Shown: positions 7,344-15,900 of the stretch, piece by piece
Layout: each line of letters opens with the position of its first letter
Numbering within the stretch: position 1 is the first letter of the stretch
NCBI GenBank assembly: GCA_900545005.1
Contig: UQXO01000005.1
Location: 23,229 to 87,228 of the forward strand
Direction of reading: 5' to 3'
Source of the DNA: an uncultured Mycoplasmatota bacterium
GTDB taxonomy: Bacteria; Bacillota_I; Bacilli_A; RF39; UBA660
DNA: 64,000 bases
Made by a program: the position numbers and the translations under genes
The notes under the pieces: model-generated
What the model saw: the letters and a program-made list of their open reading frames with translations, nothing else
What the model was told of the DNA's origin: nothing
Database searches by the model: none

Positions 7344-9071
7344 ATGGCTGTGAGTTTGTTGGATAAAAAGTGGTTGTTTGTTAAAAAAGTAATTTTGCTT
7401 AGTTTAGTAGGAATTGTTGGCGTAGAGGGATATTTTATATTCAAAAATTCAAAGAATAATGAAGACATAAATAAGGATAATATCCGTACGAATTTAGAAA
7501 GTGTTTATCAAGTTAATTCGGAAAACTTAAAGTATTTGTTAGATCCTACAACTTCTTATTTTCAGAATGGTCTTAATTTTAAAGTTGAAAAAAATACTAA
7601 TAAATATTATGTTTTAATTGATGGCTTAAAAGATAAAACTTTAGAGAAAAAAATAAATAATAAAATAAAAAGTTTAGTTGACAAGAATGCTAATGGTAAG
7701 ACTTCTATAGTTTATAATCACTTTACGGCATCTTATAGTAATGTTCTTTCTTTAGAAATATTGGAGTATAATTCTAAGAAAAATGATATTAATGAAGATG
7801 AGATTCTTCGAGGTAGTTATTGGACTGGTCTTTTGGATACAGAAAATGTTGAATTACAGAATGGCCAAGATTTAAAGTTAGAGGATGTCATCTATGATGT
7901 TAATGGTCTAAAGGGGATTCTGCAGAAAAAAGCTTATGATTTAGCAGTCGAAGCAGCAGGCCTTATTTGTTCAGGTGGACCTTGTGAAAATCCTTACCCT
8001 GATTTTAGCGGGGTTGAAGAGACTGCTTTGCAGATAATGAATAAATTTAAGCTTCGAGATTATAAGTTCTATTTTAAGGAAAGATGGCTTTATTTAATCT
8101 TTGATGATTTAAGTATTAATGATCCAGAGGCTATATATGAAACTGATTTTAATGGTGATAATTGCCAAAAATTTACAGAGAATATTAAGTCTGGATGTGT
8201 ATATATTGAAGATGATTATGTAGATATTAATGGTAATAAGTCGACTAGTAAAACTTATATTGATTTGGATAATAAACAAAGGAAAGCAACAATAACTTTA
8301 GATATGACTACTATTTATGATAATGTATTGATTTATGATAAGTATGTTACTGATGATAATTTGTTTTTGAATGATAATGTTATTATTGATAGAAAATTTA
8401 CATCGGAGAATAGTGCTAATAATTTTATTTTAGAAAAAAATAATACTTTGATTGATTATGATAGTGGAATTTATGAGGAAAAGGTTTTTGAAGTTACTAA
8501 GGATTTAGTTTTACAAGAGATGTTAGAATTACAGACTAAAGACCATAATGTTTATAATCTTGCAGGAGCGATGGAGACCTTGGGAAAATATTCTTATGTA
8601 TATTATCAGGTTTCTCATTATGATTTAGATGAAAAAATATATCAAAATAATAAAAAGAAGATATATGTTAATAAGTTTTCTAAGATGAATGATACTGAGT
8701 TTGGTCCAAGTACTTATAAGTCATCTTATGAATTTTTGAAAGATAAGAATGATAAGAGTAAAGTGTATTTTTATATAATAGATTCAGAGACTGGTAAAGA
8801 GTATAATAGTATTGATATTGTCAGTGAAAACTTTGATTTAGGGAAGTATATTTCTAATGAATGGCTTAGTCTTGGAAAATATAAGACTAAAGAGCAGTTA
8901 ATTAGTAATTTGTTTATTACTTCTAATAATGTTTTTAAGTCCAAAGATAGGTTAATTTTAGATATTGGTTATGATTATATAGCATTAAAATATCAAGGAA
9001 AAGAAGTTTACTTATGTAAAGATAATTATGATGAATCTGATAAGATAAAGAAAGAATTATTGGGAGAGTAA
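7344..9071 (+). CDS. Membrane-anchored extracellular protein, DUF4163/DUF3298-like
   Basis: A ~575-residue protein with an N-terminal signal anchor (KKVILLSLVGIVGVEGYFIF) and a long extracytoplasmic part. Residues from the IDGLKDKTLEKKINNKIK segment resemble the N-terminal part of PdaC/RsiV-type DUF4163-DUF3298 domains, where this IxGLKDxxxExxIN pattern is typical. No catalytic motif is recognised. It is followed 1 bp later by a PstS-like protein, so the two are co-expressed at the cell surface. Start chosen as above; a GTG at 7350 is an alternative. Confidence 0.6.
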   Translation: MAVSLLDKKWLFVKKVILLSLVGIVGVEGYFIFKNSKNNEDINKDNIRTNLESVYQVNSENLKYLLDPTTSYFQNGLNFKVEKNTNKYYVLIDGLKDKTLEKKINNKIKSLVDKNANGKTSIVYNHFTASYSNVLSLEILEYNSKKNDINEDEILRGSYWTGLLDTENVELQNGQDLKLEDVIYDVNGLKGILQKKAYDLAVEAAGLICSGGPCENPYPDFSGVEETALQIMNKFKLRDYKFYFKERWLYLIFDDLSINDPEAIYETDFNGDNCQKFTENIKSGCVYIEDDYVDINGNKSTSKTYIDLDNKQRKATITLDMTTIYDNVLIYDKYVTDDNLFLNDNVIIDRKFTSENSANNFILEKNNTLIDYDSGIYEEKVFEVTKDLVLQEMLELQTKDHNVYNLAGAMETLGKYSYVYYQVSHYDLDEKIYQNNKKKIYVNKFSKMNDTEFGPSTYKSSYEFLKDKNDKSKVYFYIIDSETGKEYNSIDIVSENFDLGKYISNEWLSLGKYKTKEQLISNLFITSNNVFKSKDRLILDIGYDYIALKYQGKEVYLCKDNYDESDKIKKELLGE

Positions 9072-9072
9072 A

Positions 9073-9963
9073 ATGAAAGAAAAAAGTAATAAAATTTTAA
9101 ATATGGTTATTGTTGGATTAGGAGTGTTGGCAGTAGTAGGATGGGTATTCCTTTTTGTTAAAAATAAAAAACAAGTTAGTCTGGATGAAGTTTCTGATAA
9201 GACTGAAGTTCGAGTAGATGCGTCCTTGGCAACTCAGCCTTTAATGGATGCTTATGTTGATAATTTGACTAATTTTAATTTAAAGAAAGATTATACTAAT
9301 ACAGACCCTGCTTATACTAAATTAATAAATGGGGAGACTGATTTAATTATTGTGACTGAGCCTAGTAGTGATGAATTAAAAAGAGCTAGTGAGGCAGGAG
9401 TAGAGTTAGAAGTAACACCGGTTGTAAACGAGGGATTTGTTTTCTATACTAATGTTAATAATACGGTTGATGGTTTAAAACTTAGTGAAATTCAAGGTAT
9501 TTATACAGATAGAATTACTAATTGGAAGCAGGTTGGTGGTGATGATGCTAATATTATAGCGTATCAGAGACCAGAAAATTCAGGTAGTCAAACTGGAATG
9601 TTATCGCTTGTAATGAAAGATAAAAAAATTAAAGAGCCAAAGACCGAAGAATATATTGTTTCTATGGCAGGAATAATTGATGCGGTTGCTAATTATGATA
9701 ATAGTAAAAATGCAATTGGATATTCTTACTACTATTATGCAACGACAATGTATGGTAATGATAAGATTAAATTTTTGGCTGTCGATGGAGTAAGCCCTAA
9801 TCATGATACGATTAAAGATAATACTTATCCTTTAATTACGGCTTATTATATAGTAACTTTAAAAAATACAGAGAATAAAGCTGTTAATAAAGTTAAAGAA
9901 GCAATGTTAGGAAGTAAGGGGCAAGAAATTGCTAGAAATGCTGGTTATATAGAAATTAATTAA
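9073..9963 (+). CDS. PstS-like phosphate-binding protein
   Basis: Extracytoplasmic solute-binding protein of the phosphate (PstS) family. A signal anchor at about residues 10-28 is followed by the binding fold. The RPENSGSQTGM segment matches the PstS ligand loop (RxxxSGT), and the segment ITNWKQVGG is typical of the family. No PstC, PstA or PstB gene is near, so it either works with a transporter elsewhere or serves as a sensor. A histidine-kinase remnant of the PhoR type lies downstream. The anchor lacks a lipobox Cys. Confidence 0.8.
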   Translation: MKEKSNKILNMVIVGLGVLAVVGWVFLFVKNKKQVSLDEVSDKTEVRVDASLATQPLMDAYVDNLTNFNLKKDYTNTDPAYTKLINGETDLIIVTEPSSDELKRASEAGVELEVTPVVNEGFVFYTNVNNTVDGLKLSEIQGIYTDRITNWKQVGGDDANIIAYQRPENSGSQTGMLSLVMKDKKIKEPKTEEYIVSMAGIIDAVANYDNSKNAIGYSYYYYATTMYGNDKIKFLAVDGVSPNHDTIKDNTYPLITAYYIVTLKNTENKAVNKVKEAMLGSKGQEIARNAGYIEIN

Positions 9964-10040
9964 TCTGTGAGAGTTATATTACTTAATGTGATATGACTTT
10001 TTAATTTATTAAAAGGTAATCTTTATAACGGCTAGGATAT

Positions 10041-10901
10041 CAACAATTTGTTAAAAATGGAATTATATGGTATTTAGAAAATTAGGTAATAAATGGGTTG
10101 TTGATCTTAATGGAATTTATACTTATAATGATGTTCAACAATTTGATTTTAATATTTATTTAATAATTTATTTTATTAGAAGTAATAGTTTATTTAATTA
10201 GTATGATATTAACTAGTTGGATTATTAAACCAGTAATAAGGAGTTTTGAGGCTCAAAAAGAGTTTATAGCAGATGCTTCACATGAGTTAAAGACTCCTTT
10301 ATCAGTTATTATAGCTAGTAGTGAGGCTTTAGAAGACAATCCTAAAGAGATTAAGTGGCTAAACAATATTAAGAGTGAAGCTAATAGGATGAGTATATTA
10401 ATAAAGAATTTATTAGAGTTAGCTTCTTTAGAAAAGAAGGAAAATTATGTTTTGAAGGAAGATAATTTATCTAAAACAGTAGAGCTTGCTGTATTAATAT
10501 TTGATGCTAAAGCATATGAGAGTGATATAAAGTTAGAAAGTAAGATAGATAGTAATATTAAGTTTAATTTTGATAGTTATTCTATGAATGAGTTAGTAGA
10601 GATTTTATTAGATAATGCTTTGAAACACGCAGATAAAAAGAGTACAATTGTTGTTAGTTTAAAAGAACAAGGTAATAATATAATACTTAGTGTTACTGAT
10701 ACGGGGGATATAATTCCTAATGGAGAAGAAGAAAAGATATTTGAAAGGTTCTATAGATTAGATGAATCTAGAAGTAGAAAAGATAATAGATATGGTTTAG
10801 GGTTAGCAACAGCTAAGAATATAGTAGTTAATCATAAGGGGAAGATATGTGCTAAAAGTAATGGTAATGATACTGTGTTTGAAGTTCTATTTAAAAAGTA
10901 G
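10041..10901 (+). pseudogene. Decayed PhoR-type sensor histidine kinase
   Basis: The catalytic half is intact from an ATG at 10203 to 10901: H-box ASHELKTPLS with the phospho-acceptor His at 10281, N-box LLDNALKHA, and G-boxes ending RYGLGLATAKNIV. Upstream, the frame is open only to 10164 (one membrane helix, ending at the WIIKP linker). The expected sensor domain is replaced by short pieces in other frames, for example 10070-10199. No response regulator is adjacent. A core kinase lacking its sensor could still be made from 10203, but decay is more likely. Confidence 0.6.
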
Positions 10902-11257
10902 TATTTATTCTATATTTATTATTACTTTAAGATTAAAAGAATTGGTAATTAAATAGAAAGGTTAATTTTATATAACGACGGTTGTTAAAAATTTAAGTGT
11001 TTTAAAGAATAAATATATTTTAAGAAGAATTGGCTCTAATAAGAATGGCCGGTGGGAATTAATTTAGTTTCTGTGATAGAAACTTTTTTTAGTCCTTTAA
11101 AATTTTAAATAATTGTGATATATTTAGGATAGTTATTAAGAATAGATATAGGGTTTAACTTTATATTAATGAATTAGGTATGGTGTTATCTTAGCATTAG
11201 TTATATTTATTAATTATTCTTAATAGATATTGAGCGAAAGGTGTTACAAAAGAAGAA
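10902..11257. other. Intergenic stretch with gene debris
   Basis: About 355 bp without an intact gene. A 33-codon open fragment without a start ends at the TAG 11065-11067 (...RRIGSNKNGRWELI). Its pattern resembles another stretch at about 10027-10110 (...VFRKLGNKWVVDLN), so both look like degenerate copies of one ancestral C-terminus. A terminator at 11066-11091 follows. The remaining ~165 bp hold the presumed promoter of the surface-protein gene, which I could not place with confidence. Confidence 0.45.
11066..11091 (+). terminator. Rho-independent terminator
   Basis: AGTTTCT and AGAAACT form a 7-bp stem with loop GTGAT and an immediate T7. It overlaps the end of the degenerate fragment upstream. 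Confidence 0.7.
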
Positions 11258-13081
11258 ATGAAAGAAAGACTAAACAAACAACATATGACTCTGGTTTTCG
11301 GAATCATTTGTGCAGTGGGGTTATTGGCGGTAGGTATATCTTATGCTTGGTGGCGTTTAAGCTTTGTTCAAGATAAAGCTAATACGGCTGTAAGTAAGTG
11401 TTTGAAATTAGAACTTGCTAATCAAAGTAATGAGATTAATTTAACTAATATGTATCCAATTAGTGATGAAGAAGGTCGGGCTTTAACACCACTTACTTTT
11501 ACTTTAAAAAATACTTGTAGTATGTCAGCTAAATATACATTAAATTTAGAGATGTTAGAAGGTACGACTTTAAATAGTAATTATTTAGCAGTATTAGTTA
11601 ATAATAAAGATATTAAGTTATTAAGTAGTTATAATACGGCTACAACCGTAGTAAAGGGTAGTACAGAATCGAGAACTCTTGATACTGGTACTTTGGCTCC
11701 TAATGGGAGTAAAGATTATAGTATTTCTCTTTGGATGGATAAAAGTGTTACTTTAAGTGATGATTCCCAAAATAAGACTTTTAAGTCTAAAGTAGTAGTA
11801 GATGCGGTTGCTACGGAAACTGCTATGGATAAGATAATAGCCTCTGTTGATACTACGGGTAAGTGTCCAACTATCAATAGTGATGGTACCGTAAATGTTA
11901 CTTCAGCAGAAGCAACTAATGGTTATGTTTGTAGTGCCTCTGATACTTATGGAACTAGCTATTATTATAGAGGTAATGTTACTAATAACTATGTTAAATT
12001 TGCTGATAAGTATTGGCGTATTATCCGTATTAATGGTGATGGTACCGTAAGAGTAATCTATGATGGAACATCTGCTCATACCAATGGTGAAAGTAGTACG
12101 GATAGACAAATTGGTACTTCAGCATTCAACTATTATTGGAAGAAGGATAATGTCCAAGAAACTACTAATTCATCTGTTTTGGGTGATAATGCTGGTGTTG
12201 GTTATATGTATGGTAACCGTGATGCGATAGTAGAAGCTACTGAGTATTATACATCAACTAGTTTTATGAATACATGGACATATTATATTGCTAAAGAGTA
12301 TACATATGATGCGACAACTGACAGATTTACTTTAAAAGATCCGATTGCCGTATTAGGTAGTGCGATGACCTCAGACTATGTAGGCTATTACACGATGCAA
12401 AGTGCAAGTGCTAATACTTCTTATTCATATGTATATAAAATATTTGGGGTAACAGCAGGTGATTCAAGTGCTTCCGTAAAATATGGTTATGTTATGTATG
12501 GAACTTCAAGTAAAGAAGTAGCCCAGACTAATACCAATGACTCAACTATAAAAACTTATTTAGATAATTGGTATAAAACCAACATTTCTGGTACGGAAAA
12601 TGAACAATATTTAGTTGATAATATTTTTTGTAATGATCGTAGTTTTTCATCTAGTAATTCTGGAACTGGAGCGGGAGTGAGTAGAACATATTATAGCTGG
12701 TATAGTTGGCATGCATCTAAGACTAATTTAAGATGTCCACAGCAAAATGATGCTTTTACGGTAAGCGATACTATCAATGGAAATGGTGCTTTGACTTACC
12801 CAATTGGTTTAATAACGACCGACGAAGCTGTACTAGCCGGTGGGTGGAGTTCTAGCAATAGTGATTATTACCTATATTCGGGGTCATGGTATTGGGCTTC
12901 CTCGACGGGCTACTTTAGCGGCGACTCCGCTCTCGTGAGGATCGTGAATGATAGTGGAGACGCTTACAGCGGCATCGACGTGAGCTACGACGTCGGGGTT
13001 CGGCCAGTTTTCAATCTGAAGGCTGAAATACTGTTGCAAGGCTCAGGGACAGCAACTGACCCATATCGCATTTCTTCGTAG
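11258..13081 (+). CDS. Large surface protein with C-type-lectin-like variable C-terminus (putative DGR target 1)
   Basis: 607 residues. An N-terminal signal/anchor (about 12-31, ending YAWW) resembles TasA/SipW-type leaders. A beta-sandwich-like region (about 45-190, YTLNLEML...) follows. The rest is a DUF6273/C-type-lectin-like module. It holds YWRIIRINGDGTVRVIYDGT and ends GVRPVFNL, motifs shared with the proteins at 55879, 57565 and partly 62506. The last ~180 bp change from AT-rich host-like codons to about 57% GC (hand count over 12901-13020). The protein is probably displayed on the cell surface and its lectin fold presents the variable residues. Start: ATG preceded by AAGAAG. Confidence 0.75.
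   Translation: MKERLNKQHMTLVFGIICAVGLLAVGISYAWWRLSFVQDKANTAVSKCLKLELANQSNEINLTNMYPISDEEGRALTPLTFTLKNTCSMSAKYTLNLEMLEGTTLNSNYLAVLVNNKDIKLLSSYNTATTVVKGSTESRTLDTGTLAPNGSKDYSISLWMDKSVTLSDDSQNKTFKSKVVVDAVATETAMDKIIASVDTTGKCPTINSDGTVNVTSAEATNGYVCSASDTYGTSYYYRGNVTNNYVKFADKYWRIIRINGDGTVRVIYDGTSAHTNGESSTDRQIGTSAFNYYWKKDNVQETTNSSVLGDNAGVGYMYGNRDAIVEATEYYTSTSFMNTWTYYIAKEYTYDATTDRFTLKDPIAVLGSAMTSDYVGYYTMQSASANTSYSYVYKIFGVTAGDSSASVKYGYVMYGTSSKEVAQTNTNDSTIKTYLDNWYKTNISGTENEQYLVDNIFCNDRSFSSSNSGTGAGVSRTYYSWYSWHASKTNLRCPQQNDAFTVSDTINGNGALTYPIGLITTDEAVLAGGWSSSNSDYYLYSGSWYWASSTGYFSGDSALVRIVNDSGDAYSGIDVSYDVGVRPVFNLKAEILLQGSGTATDPYRISS
12891..13070 (+). other. Variable region VR1 with constant 3' end (IMH-like)
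   Basis: Aligned codon by codon with 57056-57240, the two have the same length from GCTTCCTCG to GGGGTTCGGCC (34 codons between the SS and RP residues). Fixed codons (TCC TCG, GTG, AGC, GGG GTT CGG) alternate with codons that share the third base but differ in the first two, for example GGC/AGC, TAC/GAC, GAC/AGC, ATC/CAC, TAC/AAC, GTC/CTC. This is what A-to-N copying of AAC codons leaves behind in DGRs. The downstream 75 bp stay nearly identical between the two copies up to CATATCGCATTTCT, where identity stops. Confidence 0.7.
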
Positions 13082-13109
13082 AAGAAATCTCTTTCAAAGA
13101 CGGTGTATC

Positions 13110-13154
13110 ATATGGTGTGCAAATTCTTAAATGAATTGCATACCATATTTTTTT
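13110..13154 (+). terminator. Hairpin with T-run after variable region 1
   Basis: ATATGGTGTGCAA pairs with TTGCATACCATAT, leaving a ~17-nt loop, followed by T7. It lies 29 bp after the stop. A hairpin of nearly the same sequence follows the surface gene at 62506 (63935-63975). It acts as a terminator and may also be the post-VR hairpin known to assist DGR retrohoming. Confidence 0.75.
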
Positions 13155-13158
13155 ATGG

Positions 13159-13238
13159 TATAAATTGTAAAATAGAAAGTCATAAATATTTCAAAGTTAA
13201 AAAGTCATAACTTTGGGATGTTTATAGCTATTCTTGAT
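13159..13238. repeat. 80-bp inverted-orientation repeat, copy 1, with loxP-like dyad
   Basis: Matches the reverse complement of 57357-57436 with 5 mismatches in 80 bp; the first 57 bp are identical. It contains a dyad: left arm 13181-13199, asymmetric 8-bp spacer AAAAGTCA (13200-13207), right arm 13208-13226. The spacer is in opposite orientations in the two copies. This layout resembles tyrosine-recombinase crossover sites but could also be an RNA hairpin. Confidence 0.75.
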
Positions 13239-13254
13239 GTTTAAAAAAGAAGTC

Positions 13255-13635
13255 TTAAAAGTTCCAAATGCCAAGTTGTCCTTTGGCATATATTGGTTCT
13301 TTTAAGACTTCTATTACTTCTAACTGCCAAGCATAACGCCCTATTTCATAATGACCAGAATTATATTCTTCTTTATTTTTCTTAACTTCGTTAATAAAAT
13401 CATCATCCATATAAATACAATCCTTTAATAAACATTTACAGATAATATGTTCAGGATTTTCCCTAGATTTAAGATAAGTACTTGCAATACTTGCGTTACT
13501 AGCTTTACTTTTTGCTTTAGCAGCATGAATATATATTTCTCCCCGATAATTAGTTTTCCAACTTCTGGTTTCATATATTTTTACTTTATCTTTAATTAAA
13601 GTAGCAAAAGGTTCTCTTATAGTTATTACTTTCAT
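13255..13635 (-). CDS. ASCH-domain protein
   Basis: 126-residue ASCH (ASC-1 homology) protein, a beta-barrel fold related to PUA domains and thought to bind RNA or nucleosides. The N-terminal MKVITIREPFATLI, KIYETRSWKTNYRGEIYIHA and final QLGIWNF segments are characteristic of the stand-alone bacterial form. It is transcribed against its neighbours and begins with AGGAGAA upstream of the ATG (minus strand). Function in this organism is unknown. Confidence 0.85.
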   Translation of the reverse strand: MKVITIREPFATLIKDKVKIYETRSWKTNYRGEIYIHAAKAKSKASNASIASTYLKSRENPEHIICKCLLKDCIYMDDDFINEVKKNKEEYNSGHYEIGRYAWQLEVIEVLKEPIYAKGQLGIWNF

Positions 13636-13710
13636 AAATAGTTCTCCTAATTAAATTATAACAAATAGAAAGTAAATATGGTAATATAATTGTAAGAAAG
13701 GACTTAAAAA

Positions 13711-14103
13711 ATGCTAAAGATAAATAATGAAGAATATAATATTTTATCATCAGAAGTTAGATGGGTAGATGCAACTTATAATAAAAGAAAAGGATATTCA
13801 ATATTAGTTGATATAAAATTAAATCATAATGGTATTAATGGTTATATTAACTTTTATGTAGATTTCTTTGATAATAGAGATGATAATTATATTATCAATA
13901 AAAAATATAATGAATTACCAAGTGAATTGAACTCTAAAATATATTCTGTAGAAATATTTGATACGAAGACATTTATCGATTTTATAGATAGTAATGTTGC
14001 TTTAGAATTTGGGAATATTAAAGATAATAAAATATATATGAAACTAGATATTAATGATGAATTAATAAAGATAGAATATGAGGGAATGACTGAGTATAAG
14101 TAA
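13711..14103 (+). CDS. Hypothetical protein, 130 residues
   Basis: Not recognised. An acidic, Asn-rich soluble protein predicted to be mostly beta-strand, without signal peptide or membrane segment; AGAAAGGA upstream of the ATG supports translation. It stands between the antisense ASCH gene and a kinase-like gene, each with its own leader. Small beta-rich proteins of this size are often immunity proteins, but nothing here establishes that. Confidence 0.6.
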   Translation: MLKINNEEYNILSSEVRWVDATYNKRKGYSILVDIKLNHNGINGYINFYVDFFDNRDDNYIINKKYNELPSELNSKIYSVEIFDTKTFIDFIDSNVALEFGNIKDNKIYMKLDINDELIKIEYEGMTEYK

Positions 14104-14200
14104 AAGAACTATATAATTATAGACTATTAATTAATATGAAAATAATAAACAAATAGGAAATAATATGTTAATATAAATAAGTCCAAAGGAAGGACTATGT

Positions 14201-14929
14201 ATGAAAGAATTAGATATAAATAAAGAATATAATAATGGTGGGAGTTTATATCTAGAAGATGGTTATTTATATAAGGTTTATGATGAAATAAGTTATTTTA
14301 GAGAAGAAAAAGAAAGAAATATTAAGTTCTTAATGAATAATAATATTCCTAATACTCCTAAAATATATAAGATGTTATATAAGAATAATGAATTCAATGG
14401 TTATGTAATGGAATATATAGAGGGGTCTATGACTTTTAGAGAGTCTTTAAATAAGAATATAGATTTTATGGATAAAGTAAGTGCTATTAAAGATATTTAT
14501 AAGTCCTTAAAGACTTTACATAGTTATGGAATATGTATTGGAGATATTCATTTATCTAACTTTTTATATAAAGATGGACATGGATATGTAATAGATTTAG
14601 ATGAAATAAGATATCCAGAAGATAACTTTAAGTTTCGAGAAAGATATTTAGTTAAAGAAAATATTAAAAGTGTACCTAGTAAACAGGCTAGTTTTATTAC
14701 AGATAATATTAAGGTATGTATATGTTGTTTGTCATTTTTATATAATATAGATTTAGAAAATATTATATGTAAGTATTCTTTGGAAAGTGTTAAGAATATC
14801 TTAAGATTATTACTTAATAGTAAAGAGTATGAAAGTATTTGTAAAGTCTTAGATATTCATAGTTTATATTATTTTGATGATGCTTTGAAGAGTTGTTTAG
14901 AGAATAAGTTAGTCTTAAAGAAACAATAG
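14201..14929 (+). CDS. Protein-kinase-like (aminoglycoside/LPS-kinase fold) protein
   Basis: 242 residues with a minimal eukaryotic-like kinase fold. Lys25 (LYKVYDE) would bind ATP phosphates; the catalytic loop is GDIHLSNF (Asp115, Asn120) and VIDLDEI around residues 130-136 is the metal-binding segment. The glycine-rich loop is weak (NNGGSLY). It resembles the small kinase-like paralogues at 33006-34837 in layout. The substrate is not known. The ribosome-binding site is AAGGAAGGA. A terminator at 14921-14953 follows. Confidence 0.7.
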   Translation: MKELDINKEYNNGGSLYLEDGYLYKVYDEISYFREEKERNIKFLMNNNIPNTPKIYKMLYKNNEFNGYVMEYIEGSMTFRESLNKNIDFMDKVSAIKDIYKSLKTLHSYGICIGDIHLSNFLYKDGHGYVIDLDEIRYPEDNFKFRERYLVKENIKSVPSKQASFITDNIKVCICCLSFLYNIDLENIICKYSLESVKNILRLLLNSKEYESICKVLDIHSLYYFDDALKSCLENKLVLKKQ

Positions 14930-14953
14930 TTTTTAATAATTATTGTTTTTTTA
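14921..14953 (+). terminator. Rho-independent terminator
   Basis: AAACAATA pairs with TATTGTTT (8 bp) and is followed by T5. It overlaps the kinase-like gene's stop codon. Confidence 0.65.
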
Positions 14954-15076
14954 AGATTTAGTAGAAAGGGTTGAAAGATAACATTATTTTAATTATAGAA
15001 TAATTAGCCAAATCTTTAAAAAGAAGCTTCGTTATGTTACAATACTCTTGAGTGATATAGAAGCGGAGGAATTGGC

Positions 15077-15814
15077 ATGAGAATAAACGCAAAAGAAATA
15101 AAGAAAATATCTAAAATTAAAAATTCTTTTTATGATGATTTGAAAATTGAATTTTTATTTCATTCTAATCATTTAGAAGGTAGTACTTTTAGTAAAGAAA
15201 ATTTAGAAAAATTATTATTTGATAAAAAAGTTACTGGTGAACACTTTTTAGATGATGTGGTTGAAACTAGAAATTCATTAAATGTATTTGATAAAGTAAT
15301 TAATGATTGTGATAAACCTTTAGATAAGTTTATGCTTTTTGATTGGCAAAGGGAATTAAAAAAAGATACAGTTGATGAAGAAATACATAATACTGGCTGT
15401 TGGAAGCAATACGAAAATAGATTACGTAGTGTTGATTTAAAATTAGCATATCCAAATGAAGTTGATAATTTAATGTTTAATTTACTTCTTGATTGGCAGG
15501 AAATCCCTAATCCTACGATAGAAGATATAGCAAGATTTCATTATCGTTTCGAAAAAATTCATCCTTTTCAAGATGGCAATGGAAGAATTGGAAGGTTTAT
15601 TATATTAAAGCAATGTTTAGAGAGTAATATTGATTTAATTGCTATTGATAATATGTATGAAAAAGAATATAAAGAATCGCTTTATAAGGCACAAAAAACT
15701 GATGATATAACTGATTTAGTTAATGTTTTTAAACTATGTCAAGAGCGTCTTGATAGTAAAATGAGAGCTTATAATAATTTTTTAAAGCAAATAAGGTCAG
15801 AAATGGAGTGGTAA
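15077..15814 (+). CDS. Fic-family protein (class II AMPylator)
   Basis: 245 residues. The Fic active site HPFQDGNGRIGR begins at His162 and is intact, so it should transfer AMP (or a similar nucleotide moiety) from a nucleotide to a protein side chain. The N-terminal SNHLEG (Ser30-Glu34) matches the S/TxxxE inhibitory helix of class II Fic proteins, which keeps the enzyme switched off in cis. No separate antitoxin gene is adjacent. AAGCGGAGGAA provides the ribosome-binding site. Confidence 0.88.
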   Translation: MRINAKEIKKISKIKNSFYDDLKIEFLFHSNHLEGSTFSKENLEKLLFDKKVTGEHFLDDVVETRNSLNVFDKVINDCDKPLDKFMLFDWQRELKKDTVDEEIHNTGCWKQYENRLRSVDLKLAYPNEVDNLMFNLLLDWQEIPNPTIEDIARFHYRFEKIHPFQDGNGRIGRFIILKQCLESNIDLIAIDNMYEKEYKESLYKAQKTDDITDLVNVFKLCQERLDSKMRAYNNFLKQIRSEMEW

Positions 15815-15900
15815 TATAAATTAAGATTGCTGTAAAATTAGATAGTCATTTAAGAGACATTATGGTAAAATAAGTTGGATTTATTTAAGGGGATGATTAA

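Noticed and set aside
9073..10901. Complete phosphate uptake and sensing operon
   Set aside because: Only a PstS-like protein and a damaged kinase are present; no transporter permease, ATPase or response regulator.
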